Positions 1 through 11,413 of a stretch of DNA of 64,000 nucleotides are shown one piece after another (positions within the stretch are counted from its first letter, which is position 1; the number at the start of each line of letters is the position of its first letter). The stretch covers positions 1 to 64,000 of the forward strand of contig VSDK01010371.1 of the NCBI GenBank assembly GCA_009767595.1, given 5' to 3'. A program made the position numbers and the translations under genes. The notes below the pieces were generated by a model that was not told the DNA's origin, searched no databases, and saw only the letters and a program-made list of their open reading frames with translations. The stretch is from Symbiodinium kawagutii. Taxonomy: Eukaryota > Sar > Dinophyceae > Suessiales > Symbiodiniaceae.

Positions 1-100
1 CATCATCATCATCATCATCATCATTTTCATCTTCATCTTCATCATCAACATCATCTTCATCTTCATCATCAACATCATCATCATCATCATCATCATCATC

Positions 101-139
<39 letters not shown>

Positions 140-243
140 GTCATCATCTTCATCTTCATCTTTATTTTCATCTTCATCTTTATCTTCATCTTCATCTTCA
201 TCATCTTCATCTTCATCTTCATCCTCATTCTCATCCTCATTTT
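1..243. repeat. CAT/CTT trinucleotide microsatellite
   Basis: Almost pure CAT/CTT triplets on the + strand from the first base until the sequence becomes unique near 243. The long open frames across it are a by-product of the triplet period. Confidence 0.95.
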
Positions 244-261
244 AATCGTCATCATGCAATT

Positions 262-510
262 GCCACGTAAGTGTCATAGCCAAGTAAATGTCACAGCCAT
301 GTCAGCGTCATAGCCAAGTAAGTGTCACAGCCGAGTAAGTGTCACAGCCAAGTAAGTGTAACAGCCAAGTACGTCACACTGCCAAGAAAGTGACAGAGCC
401 AAGAAGGTGTCACCGCCACGTAAGTGCAACAGCCAAAAGCATGTCACACAGCTAAGAAAGTGACACAGCCAAGAAAGCGTCACAGCCAAGTAAGTGTCAC
501 TGCCCAGCAA
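262..510. repeat. Degenerate 17-bp tandem repeat
   Basis: Diverged copies of a unit close to AGCCAAGTAAGTGTCAC follow one another, with variants such as AGCCAAGAAAGTGACAC. An 86-residue frame on the minus strand here is only the translated repeat. Confidence 0.85.
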
Positions 511-527
511 GTGTAATAACATCAGGA

Positions 528-920
528 GTGTCATCAGAGACAAAGCATCACCAGAGACAAACAGTACCAGGGACAAAAAAATCACGAGACAAACAAATCA
601 CCAGAGACAAAACATCACCAGAGAGGAAAAAACACCAGAGACCAAAAATCACACGAGACAAACAAACCAGACAAAAAACACCAAAATACAAAAATCACCA
701 GAGACAAATACTCACCAGAGACAAAGCATCACTAGAGAGAAAAAAGACCAGAGACAAAAAAACACCAGAGACAAAAGAATCACCAGAGACAAAACGCATC
801 AGAGACAAAACATCACCAGAGACAAAAAACACCAGAGACAAACAATCACCAGAGATCAAGAATCACCAGAGACAAAAAATCGCCAGAGACAGAAAATCAC
901 CAGAGACAAAAAAACACCAT
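528..920. repeat. Purine-rich CCAGAGACAAA tandem repeat
   Basis: About 25 irregular copies of a 13-18 bp unit built on CACCAGAGACAAAA. Two overlapping plus-strand frames (494-1018 and 528-1040) are open because the unit is poor in T, so stop codons are rare. They look like translated repeats and not genes. Confidence 0.9.
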
Positions 921-925
921 CATCC

Positions 926-2576
926 AACACCATTACTTCATCTCAAACAACTCATTCTTCCTGTAGGCGGTGTATTCTGGAAATTTCTGCCACAGCCTTG
1001 CGCAGGACTATGGTGTAGTTGTTCAACACATCATTGCTAGGAAGAATTTTGAGATTCTTGTGTTCTTGATTATGATTTGTTATTCATAGCTTGGGCGAGA
1101 ATGGCCATAGCACAAAGGCCAGTTAAGTTGGTAATTGTGGATGGCTTGAGGACTGATATGGGCACAAAAAATTCTTCCGGCTGTTCTGGAGACCCAAAAA
1201 TTAGTTGGCCGACGGTCCAACATTGACAATTCTGGGGGCCCGCCTATTTTGAAAAACATTGACATGAAGAACAACCAGCAACAAAAGTTGGATGACCATG
1301 GTCCATGGTCATTTAATGGCCAACTGCTGACTTGAATTGGGGTTTATCCATCCAAGTTATGGCGGCCCTTTTGAAGGAAACAGTTGGGGTACCAGCATTT
1401 ACCAACCTTTTTGACAGTTGAAGAATGTTGAAGACTTGGGATAGGAACAACAGCTACTTTGAGTTTTGGCTATAAGCGCTACACCCAACCACTCCCTAGT
1501 TAGCCCCGGCAAAAATCCAGCTGTGTGAGGGCGTCCTCAGCCTGATCTAAGGACCGCATCCATTGGGCAGCAGACCATGTCTTCGGTGCCAAGGCTAACA
1601 AGTGTGCCCTGGCATACAGCAAGGTGCAAGTGGAATGCGACATTTGCCGTGCTTGTACCATCGAGGCGAGCTGGTGGCGGGCAGAAGTTCGTAGAAGTTT
1701 GGTCCAAGTAAAATTGGGTAACTGCCATGTATACCTGCATCAAAATCGTGCAAGCACAATCTAGTTCATGTAGAACGAAATGGAGAGAAAGAGAGACTAA
1801 CATTCCTACATACTCACACATTGACAGGTCACAGACGGGCAAACAGACATGTGAAAGACAGAAAGAACGCCAGACCGCCAAACAGACTGACACACAGATG
1901 AGCACGGAGTACGTTCACCCATAGATACTTCTTGGTTGTGATGATATATGGGCATGCATGCCATAGGTGTCTTTCTCATCCTTTCCCACCGTAAGGGTAG
2001 ATTCTATGGGCATAAGAGCATACATATCGCCTACAATGGGCATAAGGGTTTCTCCATGCAGAAGTTCTACACGCAAACATTAGGAGAAACATCAACAGGG
2101 CGTTCCCTGGATGTGTCACTTGTGGCTTCGGGCGGTCCACGGTAGCGACCGAACATCACAAGCCCGTATTAAACCAGGATGTGCGCGTTTTTGTCGTCAA
2201 GGATTACACAGGGCAGGTAATGTAATCCTCATCAAAAGACAAATCTTCAAGAGATTCAGGGCAGGAGGTAACCTCATAAGTTTTTTCTTATCTCCCAGCG
2301 ATTTTTCACAGCAAGAATCTTCCAGCAAGGAAAGTGGTGACTGGAAGATTCGCAATGGAAAAGTTTCACCTGTATATATTTACATTGTAATACTGTACTA
2401 CATATCAATTTAGTGTGGTTTCTCAAAATGTGCGTACCGCGGACGTAGCCCCAGATATCATCCGACATAATTTATCAACGATTTATAGTTATTTAATTTA
2501 ATTAGTAATAAACGAACCATTTTCGGGGTACATCATTGTTTCACCTCAACAAGCTGTCTCTGACTGGTTCTCCCAG
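926..2576. other. No gene recognised
   Basis: Unique sequence with several 60-120 codon frames on both strands (for example 1537-1905 minus) but no recognised motif, codon bias or convincing splice pair. It may be intron or intergenic DNA. Confidence 0.5.
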
Positions 2577-2676
2577 CGGCACCCCACGGCCCCGCACAGC
2601 CAGGCAGCAGGCTGCAAGGTCGAGGCCGCTCAGCACGACCCCTTCGACTGCAACGCTGCCCTCAGCAATTTCTTCC
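2577..2676 (+). CDS. Exon: N-terminal half of a YDC...WCC module (copy 1)
   Basis: A GC-rich open stretch follows the acceptor TTCTCCCAG at 2576. The frame begins RHPTAPHSQAAGCKVE and ends in FDCNAALSNFF plus one base. The likely donor is CC|GTGGCT, after 2676. Joining to the exon at 4546 gives FFR followed by AWSPEKKHWCC, which has the same spacing as the second copy of the module at 6.3-7.5 kb. I recall this FDC/YDC..AG..NW..GWS..KK.WCC pattern as common in predicted dinoflagellate proteins, but its function is unknown to me. An alternative GC donor three bases later would add one glycine. Confidence 0.6.
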
Positions 2677-2919
2677 GTGGCTCGGAGCGTGGCAACGGAG
2701 CGTCGGACTGGTGGTGACCGGTGCTGTTGGTTGGTGTTAATGGTTAATTAAATTATGGCTATAAGATGGTTCATAATTATGGCTACATCTTGCTGGCTAT
2801 AAAAGATGGTTAATTATACAATGAATACAATGTGGCTAGATGTTCCGATATTGCGCTGCTAAGCTAGGCTACAATCGCCTTCTGCCGTAGTGAACTCATC
2901 GAGATGGCGATGGAGAGAG

Positions 2920-3060
2920 GGAGAGAGAGAGAGAGAGCAAGAGAGTGGCTAGAGAATGGTTCAGAATGGTTGTTGGTTGTTTTTTTTTGGGTTGTTGCTA
3001 TTTGTTATTGTTATTGTTGTTGTTTTTGTTGTTGTTGCTGGTAGTGGTGGTTTTTTGATG
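2920..3060. repeat. GA and TTG simple repeats
   Basis: A short GAGAGA run near 2920-2940 is followed by a T- and TTG-rich stretch at about 2980-3030. Both lie inside the inferred first intron of the WCC-module gene. Confidence 0.8.
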
Positions 3061-3218
3061 TCCACGCAAGTACGGCCGTCAGCGAAGTTGGGTGAGATTT
3101 CTGGTATTGGACAAGGCAATGTGCTACATGGTTGTTGCTTAAACTTGGACCAATGCATGCTTCAACTGAACAGGTTGTACTGTGACAGGTTGTAGTACTG
3201 CAGTGGCGTTCAACAAGT

Positions 3219-3812
3219 GATAATCCCTTCCCCCTATTACCAAACCCCCCTAATTATAAAAAACCACCTTGGGGGTGCACTTCTTGATTTTTTTTGTTTT
3301 GGTCAATTGTATTTTCAATTGAGGCAATTGAAAACTAAAAGGAAAACAACATGCCCCAACCAACGGTTTCCCCCCCTATTATTAGAAACCCCTTGGCTTC
3401 AGGGGGTTTAGTATTAGGGTCCTAAGCACCAAAATGGTTCTTATCATTAGGGTCCTAAATTTAATATTAGGGTCCCCTTCGTGCAGTTGGTTTTTGCAAG
3501 TTTTGAATAGGTTTTAATAAAGAATTTCAAAAGGCAAATATCAACGCTCAAATGGTTTTTATCATTAGGGTCCTAAATTTAATATTAGGGCACCCTTCGT
3601 GCAGTTGGTTTTTGCAATTTTTGAATGGGTTTTAATAAAGAATTTCAAAAGGCAAATATTCAACTTTCAAAATTGTTTTTATCATTAGGATCCTAGATTT
3701 AATATTAGGGTCCTCTAATATTAACCCCACCCCTAATATAAAAAACCACTTGGGGCGCTTAGTATTTGGGGAGGGGGGAGGGGAGGGTTTAGTAATAGGG
3801 GGAAGGGATTAT
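3219..3812. mobile_element. MITE-like element with TIRs and internal 120-bp repeats
   Basis: The left end reads ATAATCCCTTCCCCCTATTA. The right end at 3793-3812 is its near-perfect reverse complement (TAATAGGGGGAAGGGATTAT). The similarity continues inward as C-rich against G-rich tracts and as an AAAAAACCAC(C)TTGGGG motif present near both ends in direct orientation. The interior is AT-rich and non-coding. No clear target-site duplication is visible, so the exact ends are uncertain. A similar right-end sequence (GGGGGAAGGGATTA) occurs alone at about 18288-18301. Confidence 0.65.
3431..3720. repeat. 120-bp tandem repeat inside the TIR element
   Basis: Two full copies and one partial copy start at 3431, 3551 and 3671, an exact spacing of 120 bp. 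Each carries TTATCATTAGGGTCCTAA, then AATATTAGGG, and the first two also carry CCCTTCGTGCAGTTGG. Confidence 0.85.
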
Positions 3813-4545
3813 GTTTGTGACGGGGCTCTTAAGTCAGTACGACACTTTTGGATCCGAAGCCAGTGGTTTCTTTGGGGGTCACAGCCACCGCCAGCGTCCC
3901 ACAACCGGGAAATCAAGTGAGCTAAGATGTTCGTTTGCCAAATGCAGTGACGGTTCGTTTGTCGATTCATGCTCTATGGGTCACCCCATCCAGTTGATCA
4001 CGCGGATTTCGGACGCTCCAAAGTCCAAGGCATCACACCCCTTGCACAGACCCCGTCCAGCTGATGGTTTTTCATCAAAACTGATATGCTTTATTCAAAT
4101 TTACAACCGTCAACGCAGGGTCTTGACAAAAATACACAACCCCAATAGACTAGGGTGTAGAGGAAATTGCTTGTTTGAAGTGCGGCCCGTATTTGCACGT
4201 GTAATTGCACTAAAAACGTACATCCATAGAATATAGGTTGCATGAGTGTTTGCCCACAGGCAGCGTACATTTGAATACATAATAAGCAATTTGATGTTTA
4301 ATGAATTGTGCTTATGCCTTTTGCCATGAATCTATCATCCGGTACCCTATCCATGCATTTGTCCATCCATCTATTCTCTATTCACATTTCCTTATCTTAT
4401 TTGCATGTGTCCTTCAACCTTCCCGCGGCATTTTGATTCATATGGATTTGTTTGTATATACTTTCAGGGCAACATGCCTGGTGTCCTTGCGATGGTTCCC
4501 CACGTAACTTGGGAAGGTTGGCTTCTGAAGCAGCAGCAGTGTCAG

Positions 4546-4609
4546 GTGCCTGGTCTCCTGAGAAGAAACACTGGTGCTGCACCAAGCTGCTGGGCTGCAC
4601 GCCGTTGAG
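4546..4609 (+). CDS. Exon: C-terminal half of the WCC module (copy 1)
   Basis: The acceptor is GTGTCAG, ending at 4545. The frame reads AWSPEKKHWCC then TKLLGCTPL, completing the module begun at 2577-2676 with compatible phase. The downstream limit is uncertain. TTGAG|GC at 4609/4610 is a possible GC donor; otherwise the frame stays open to about 4690. The intron from 2677 to 4545 would be GT-AG and contains the TIR element. Confidence 0.6.
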
Positions 4610-4884
4610 GCCGACATATGACGAAAGGCTGGTTCCGGAATGGTATGCACGGTGGCACCTCTTAGTTGTACACCATTTTTGTAGGAAGTAGCTTAGATAC
4701 TTAGGTGAGAATTAAAGAGATACTTGGATATGCTAAAGAAAAGTAGGTACTTAGATACTTACTGTTGTGGTGGATGCTCTTAATCAGCCACTTCACTACA
4801 GTTGTATCCACCATTGGTGGTTACCCAATAACTTTTAGCCAACTTGGCTATCCAGAGGGGCGCCACTAGCGTGGCGATGCCTAG

Positions 4885-5014
4885 GCAAGGCAAAGGATGC
4901 GAAGGATCGTCCCCACCCCAAGTGGATGCTGGTGCTGGAATGGCCGCTGAGCTGCATGGATTTGGGCGAGGAATGTGCTGCCAGCCGGCCATTGAACCCC
5001 TCCTCAAGTCTTGC
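4885..5014 (+). CDS. Exon: linker following a WCC module (candidate)
   Basis: After the acceptor GATGCCTAG (ending 4884) the frame reads QGKGCEGSSPPQVDAGAGM and continues through GFGRGMCCQPAIEP to a TGA at 5015-5017. The GKGCEG start resembles KVGCEGH, which follows WCC in the exon at 7405, so this may be the tail of another module or an alternative exon. The actual donor was not identified. A 127-codon antisense frame covers the same bases but has no recognisable feature. Confidence 0.4.
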
Positions 5015-5017
5015 TGA

Positions 5018-6319
5018 TGAAGAAATTGTAGAAGATCAATCGCTTGGGAATTAGATAATGATTGGTAAATCATTGTTGGGCACGCAATTAGTTGGTCATC
5101 ATAGTCATTGGTGAACAGCCAATGACCTTCTAGTTGATGGTGCATTTTAACAATCCCAGCCACCCATTTGTTTCTTTGAGTCTCCCGGTCTTAGCGGCTT
5201 CCGAATGCCAAATGCGATGGATTTATGTGCTTGTTTCTCAAAATTCAGAACCCCGGTGCAGTTCTCATCGAACACTCACCATCACTCACCATTCAACAAA
5301 AAGTAAGAAACGGATCATTTTTTGGGGTTCCATACTTTGAGAAACACCCATGTATGCGTTTGCTTTTCAACCACAGCCCACAAGATAGCAGAAAGGCGAA
5401 AAAAGTGAACACACCAATCAACTGGTATTGATTGCAATTTGATGTTTTAAATTTCTCAGCTAATCAAGGATCTATGAAACTACAAGATTTGGCAGAACAA
5501 TGGAGAACATTTGTGTTTCTTCGCGCACATATACATACAAGTATGCATGCACGTATTTGCTTCTAAACATACTTAACACATGTATGAAGGCCCGCAACTG
5601 CATTACATGTATCGATGGTGACAAGGTGATGACATGGACACTGGGCAACTGAAAATGAGGGATCCGAGCACTAGCACTTGGTCCTGGAGTTCATGACCTT
5701 TGTTTGCACCATGGATCCACTTGAGTCTTGAGAAGCTTCAAGCACTGTGACGACAAACCCTTGACAGAATCAGTTGCGGCTGCGATGGCTGCTTCAGTCA
5801 ATTCCAGACCGCAACCAGGTGAGTGAAATCATGGTTGGTCGGTGAAATCCCCAGTTTTTCTTGGTTTGGTCTTCAATGGTCTTCAGCATCTTCAGCTAGC
5901 CTGCAACTACATGGGGAAATCCCATCCCTTACCAACAAACATGATGATGCCCGCTTTTTCATGGCATTTTGATCAGCAATGTGTAATAACTATGGTCAAA
6001 AACGGTCCATGATTTTTTAATGATTTCTTTCATGGTTACTAAAATCATTTGGTGCTTTTGCATCTTTCTTTGTTTCTCCTATCTTGGCTGATTTAGTGGA
6101 GTAAAACCACCAGCTTATTCCTAATGGTCTAGTCGGGAACCTCTACATTTGAGCCACGGCATTTCATGTTAGCTGAGGCAATTATTCCTCAACCGTCATT
6201 GCTCGTCATGATCCCTTCATGAATCATCATTAATCATCATGAAACAAGATCACTCATCATAAGCCGTAAATTGTTACAAACCAAGTTAAACCCCCACCAT
6301 GCATTTCCCTATCTTCCAG
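5018..6319. other. Intron-like sequence; one short exon candidate
   Basis: Mostly AT-rich TGG/CCA-rich DNA. One candidate exon is 5768-5818. It is bounded by CTTGACAG and the strong donor CAG|GTGAGTG and encodes 17 residues in phase 0 (NQLRLRWLLQ...). It is too short to assign. Confidence 0.4.
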
Positions 6320-6437
6320 GAATCACGGCGCGCTTTCTTCCCGCAGGTGTGGAAGCACGTGCAGGTGAATGGCTATTGGACCTGGCAGGCGGTGCATGGG
6401 CACGGCTACGTCAGTTTGCCCTATGACTGTCATGCAG
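6320..6437 (+). CDS. Exon: YDC half of the second module
   Basis: The acceptor ATCTTCCAG ends at 6319. The frame reads ESRRAFFPQVWKHVQVNGYW, then TWQAVHGHGYVSLPYDCHA, and ends one base into the next codon. The donor would be G|GCGGAG, a GC donor, as is known for dinoflagellate introns. No GT donor at this point would restore the AG.NW part of the module. The exon is 118 nt and starts in phase 0. Confidence 0.6.
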
Positions 6438-7150
6438 GCGGAGCCGGGGGACGGCGGTGTATGGTGCTCGGTTGCTGGTGGGGGAATGGCCTCCTGGTTT
6501 GGTGACGTCACCGTTGTGACTGGCGCATGTGCCACCACGGCTGATTTGCCCTGCCTCTCACCTTAGCCAACCTTGTGCCTGATGAGGTGCTTCCACATGT
6601 GCCGACTTCATTTCCTGAACACGTCCAACCGACAGCAGATCTGTCACAAGAACCGCTCCACTGCTCGGAATAAATCCAATGAAACTTATAGTGAACCTAG
6701 TTCACACATCTTTGGGTGGTAGATTGTGAATGGTCCAATCAATAGGAATTTGCTGAAGAATGGTTATTTATGAACTGGTTTCTCTCTGCTAGCAATAAGG
6801 ATCAACCGCCAACAATAGCCAACTAGGAGTGGTGGATCCATCAAAGCAAGTCACCTCATATGTAATGGTAAAGCACCATCTATTTACCATTGGATAGCTT
6901 CTATTTGTGTATGGCCATAGCTCATGGATGTGCAAAGCGAGCGGAGCTCTGGCTGTGGAATTCCAAGAGGAAAAACATGTCATCATTTTCGGCGTAGGAA
7001 TTAGCGTCCTTTGCATTGCATGAGCCAATTCATTTTGATATCTATCGAAATCATGAATCGCCCCCACCAAAAGCCTGAATATCTTGCATCCTGCCTATAT
7101 GATGGGGATCAAGACCACGGATTTGACGACTGTGGATCTGCCAAGTGCAG

Positions 7151-7187
7151 GCCTGCAGAACTGGCACATTGGTTGGTCCCCTGGAAA
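7151..7187 (+). CDS. 37-nt microexon: NW..GWSPGK core of the second module
   Basis: After the acceptor CAAGTGCAG (7150) the bases encode GLQNWHIGWSPGK. Joining 6437 to 7151 restores HAG then LQNWHIG across the junction. Joining 7187 to 7405 restores WSPGKK then SWCC. Both flanking introns would start with GC and end with AG (6438-7150 and 7188-7404). The surrounding DNA is also open in another frame for 119 codons (7084-7443), but only the spliced reading reproduces the module. Confidence 0.55.
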
Positions 7188-7404
7188 GCAGCTTGCCACC
7201 GAATCATCAGGGGGCATGGTGTCGCTGTCATGGTCACTTTGGTTGACCGGCCCTGGAAAGTTGCCATTCCTAGTGGCTGACCAATCTTTCGCTCCTGCAC
7301 TCTTGATCCAACCAGATCCTGAAGTCACCTTTCAAGACCTTTGGCTGGGGCGTGGTACCCAATTCTTGCAATTCTTGATCCAAGATGCATTCCAATTCAC
7401 TGAG

Positions 7405-7572
7405 GAAGAGCTGGTGCTGCGAGAACAACAAAGTGGGTTGTGAGGGTCATGCCGCTGGTGGTGCCAGCGGTGGAGCTCACAGTGAGTTCCATTCCTATCA
7501 TGGAGGCCACGAATCTGGATGTTCCGTGACCATCAGTGCATTCAAAACTCCTCATTTCATGAAGAAATGCTA
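7405..7572 (+). CDS. Exon: WCC half of the second module and His/Gly-rich tail
   Basis: The acceptor TTCACTGAG ends at 7404. The frame reads KSWCCENNKVGCEGHAAGG and continues as a Gly/His/Ser-rich segment (ASGGAHSEFHSYHGGHESGC) until a stop at 7571-7573; a donor may lie before that. The Cys pair and the following GC match copy 1 (HWCCTKLLGC). Confidence 0.6.
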
Positions 7573-7575
7573 AGA

Positions 7576-8680
7576 AATAGGGAATCATATATGGTATGGT
7601 GATTGAGAGAGAGAGAGATGGTAAAGAAATTGGAAATCATATCGGTATGATTCATTGATATCCGTGATTTTTCCATGGAGCCAGTCACTGTTGCTAGCAT
7701 TCTCTTGGACTGTCAAGACTCTGAGGGTTCTCCCAAGTCTCAAGTGTGCGGTGTGTTTTTGATCGACCATGGATTGGAGCTGTTTACACTTTGGCAGCTG
7801 CCAGTTGGCACCATCATTGGTGTCCTGAACGGTGGTCAATCATTGATTCACCATCATTTTATCATTAGCCATTAATCATCAACCATCATTTGTCGCCCGC
7901 AATATCCGTTTTTGGGTTCCTCGATTCATGTGACCTTGCTGTGGCATCCCAACAACGCGGAGTAGTGCCTGCTTTCAGAGTGAATGCCCAGGCGTAGTGA
8001 GTTCCCAGGCCCATATTTAGCCCAAGCCCCTGCAAGCAGGGGATACAAATCTCCAGGGGTGCACAGCTTGTAACATGTGGCTATAGGGGGTTCAGACCTG
8101 TGACCCCATGGCAGGTGATTTACCACGGTTATATCCAAGCATGCTGGACTCAGAAACCGTCACAACTGGAGATGCTGAAGCCGTCACCACGGAGCATCGG
8201 CCTGAACCATGCCCCACTGCCCGTCCTTGTGGCAGGCTCCTATCATACCGTGGTCCATCACGTCCATCACTACCACTGAAGCCAGAGGCAGGTTCAACAT
8301 TTTCTCCTGCTGGGCTAGGGTGGTTTATCAAGTTGTGATTGCCATTGGTAATGGCTAATGCTTGAGACCAGGTAGCGGTTCACCATGGATTGCCATATTT
8401 TGGAACCAGATTTCCTCAAAATCAATGCTTAAATCACCCCACAACGAGCCCTAGGTCATTTCCTGGCTCATGGGGTGAAAGCACCTGGCTTTTGTAGTTG
8501 CTGGTGATGGCAAAATTCTCTTTGGTCAATGCTGGTTGGCCGAATAGGCATGGGTTTTGCGATGGTCGAATTAGGTTGAATCGGTGAACAAACATGATTC
8601 AAAGTCGTTTGATATTGAAATTTCGGAGCCTTTCGCCTCCCGCAACTTTGACTGAGACAATGCACCCACACTGCACGGTT
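7576..8680. other. Intron-like; weak exon candidate near 8108-8338
   Basis: The frame 8108-8338 (+, 76 codons, Thr/Pro-rich, containing ETVTTGDAEAVTTEHRPEP) has exon-like composition. It is also open on the other strand and has no clear splice pair. The rest is CATCATTA/TGGTT-rich DNA. Confidence 0.3.
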
Positions 8681-9092
8681 TCCCATGCCTTTCCCATGCC
8701 TTTCTCATTTTCTCATGCCTTTCCCATGCCTTTCCCATGCCTTTCCCATGCCTTTCCCATGCCTTTCCCATGCCTTTCCCATGCCTTTCCCATGCCTTTC
8801 CCATGCCTTTCCCATGCCTTTCCCATGCCTTTCCCATGCCTTTCCCATGCCTTTCCCATGCCTTTCCCATGCCTTTCCCATGCCTTTCCCATGCCTTTCC
8901 CATGCCTTTCCCATGCCTTTCCCATGCCTTTCCCATGCCTTTCTTCTCATGCCCTTCTGCCTTTCCCATGCCTTTCCCATGCCTTTCCCATGCCTTTCCC
9001 ATGCCTTTCTCATGCTTTTCCCATGCCTTTCCCATGCCTTTCCCATGCCTTTCTCATGCCTTTCCCATGCCTTTCCCATGCCTTTCCCATGG
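8681..9092. repeat. 11-bp minisatellite (TTTCCCATGCC)n
   Basis: About 37 copies of an 11-bp unit, with a few CTCATG variants and one irregular patch near 8940-8965. Because 11 is not a multiple of three, every frame on both strands cycles through the same 11 codons and all stay open. This explains six overlapping 70-199 codon frames (MPFPCLSHAFP and KGMGKAWERHG). Confidence 0.95.
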
Positions 9093-11257
9093 CGGGATAC
9101 CGAGTCCTCATGTTGTTGGAAGTATGGTAGCGGAACCATGCGGAACCGTGCCGAAACCGGGCAGCATGTTGTCCCGTCAGCTGGCGGATTTGACGGAGTG
9201 CTTAGTCACCGCTACACATGGATGCTTGTTGAGCTTGTTGAATCTGAAACTCCGGAGTTTCATAGGGTGAATGGACAGGAGTGAAACGAGAATGTTTGGA
9301 TTTTTTTGATTTCAGCAAGGCCTGATTAGAACTCTTCCACATTTTCCAGGGGTGGGGTGGGTTAGGCAAGACATTACCCGTTGCATCGCAACGGGAACCG
9401 AATATCCATGCAGCTTCAATTCGAGCCAGTGCAATTAGGCAGACGAGTTTGCAAGTATGCACTGCCACATTTACAAGTCCGTGGAAACTGATCATTCAAC
9501 CAACCCGGCGCCTCATGGTGCATAGAATCTCTGCAGGGACGAAGGCTGGTTTCTAAAGGGTGAGAGGCCGGAGAGGCGTGCTGGTCAAGCTACATCCAGA
9601 TCCAGAAATACTTTTCCCACACGTGCTGGTTGCCCGCAAGCATGGGAACTCTCGTTTCTGCCACTCATTGGATAAAGATTCAAAAAAGAGTGAGATACCA
9701 TCATGATGACACCCGCAAAACGTCAAGGTGTTGCTAGACGCAAGATCAAATTTGATCATTACTTGACATCAAAAAAACACATTCAAAAAAGACGGTTTGG
9801 CCGTTGAACCATCCCATATGGATCGATAGGGGTTAAGTTATACCGCCTGAAAAGGAAGAATTTAGGTGCCAATAGCTTGTGAACAATTGGGCACTGCACA
9901 AGTTTCTCGCTGATCAGTTCCATGAAATCCCTGTCACTATATTTAGCGGCTAGGCGGTCTCAATCCAGCAAACCTCCAGACATTTAGATGATCTCTCCAA
10001 AACATCCTACAGTCATTTCAAAAAAAGATATTTTCTACTGTAAAACAAATTTTCCAAAATAGTACAGGTTTCATACAGGAAGTCATCCAATTAAATCCTC
10101 CAGTGAATTGACAGCACCTGAGATCCGACCTGCAGGTGATCAGCGGACAGTGATTTTCAAGCCCGGCCCAAGGCCCTTCTCACTGCCGACTGCCAGGCCA
10201 ACATCAGCTCCTGATCACATTACCCATGGATTTCCCATGAACACTTTGAGATTTTGTTGTCATCACAGATCCAGAAGCACTTCTTGATAAAGGCAGTCGG
10301 TCCGTAGCAGCTTTGATGCTCAAGTCTGTTGCTGAAACCACAGCTGCTGGCCGGAGACGACTTTGCTGAAGTCATGGTGGGTCAATCAACCTATTTGTTT
10401 TGAGAATTCTTAGAGTCAATGGACACTGACAGCTTCTTCATGGTTCAACTTAGATATTATTGATTCTATTTAGGGGTATCGAATTTCAATTTCGTCCTGC
10501 AACCGTGGCTGCAATAGAGTAAGGCATAGCTTGCAGCGGGCTGCAATTCAAAGGGTGTCCTGACTTGGGCTGGCCATATGAACCATTTGGGAGTGGTAAC
10601 CTCGGTGTTTTATCATTGCCTGATTTGACCTCCTGGGGGTACCATGTAGGAAACCAGCATATTCGAGGGGTTCCCATACTTCTCATTGCAAATTCTTTGC
10701 AAATTGGATCTGGGCATATTTGGGTCTTGTGACTCAGTGCCAGATGGCAAAATTGCTGTCATTGATCACGGTGTAGATGTCACTTGGAAGAAAGATGTGT
10801 GTATGAACCACCGCTCCAGGCCAGTGCGGCACTGTCATTTTGTAAATGGGTGCAATGCTGCCTTGTACTCTTTTCCCTCTGCATTGTGGGAAGGTGCTGG
10901 CTGAGAATGAAATCAGCAGCTGAGATGAAACATGGCCCTTGCGCAAAGAGGGGGAACAAGAGAGAGAGAGAGAGATCCTGATCACATTTGGAATTGTTTC
11001 CTGTGTTCGAAAAATCTTGGTGGAAGCAAGTTGAAAGACACGACGGAAGTCCACATAGTGCACCGCAAAATGAATGGGACTGCAGTAATCTCACCGGAAA
11101 TCCACCACGGTCGACAGATGGTGGTACACCCCAACATCCCAAAATCTTACGCCATTTATGGACAAGCCTATTTGGAAGGATCAGAATTGTAGCTTGGAAT
11201 GTGAGAGGTTCCTAGGTGTAAGTTGTCGCACAGCTTGCCATCGCCTCACAATGCGCA
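9093..11257. other. No confident gene
   Basis: Immediately after the minisatellite, two plus-strand frames stay open to about 9280 (for example GTMRNRAETGQHVVPSAGG) and may mark an exon whose frame cannot be settled. The rest, to 11257, is TGGTT/CATGG-rich DNA with short frames and a GAGAGA run near 10960. Confidence 0.35.
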
Positions 11258-11413
11258 CAGAATACGTTTCCACCAAAGGCTGTTGAACAGCCCGATGGCG
11301 GAACCTCGCTGTACTTCAGTGGGCGAACATGGGGCCGCAGCCTTGTTCCATGCTTCAGCAGAAGCCATGGCGATTGTCAATTCCACAATCGAAAACGACT
11401 TATTATACAATAC
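11258..11413 (+). CDS. Exon candidate, frame undecided
   Basis: Bounded by the acceptor GCGCACAG and the good donor ACTG|GTAAGGG. All three frames are open across 156 nt. One reads NTFPPKAVEQPDGGTSLYFS in phase 0; another reads MAEPRCTSVGEHGAAALFHA. The splice signals and GC content argue for an exon, but the frame and product are unknown. Confidence 0.4.

Noticed and set aside
494..1040. Two Lys/Gln/Thr-rich ORFs of about 170 codons
   Set aside because: Tandem CCAGAGACAAA repeat read in two phases; no unique coding sequence.
3405..3740. TTAGGG-containing repeats as interstitial telomere
   Set aside because: The motif occurs once or twice per 120-bp unit, not as a head-to-tail telomeric array.
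8571..9284. Six overlapping ORFs of 70-199 codons on both strands
   Set aside because: Explained by the 11-bp minisatellite, which is open in every frame.
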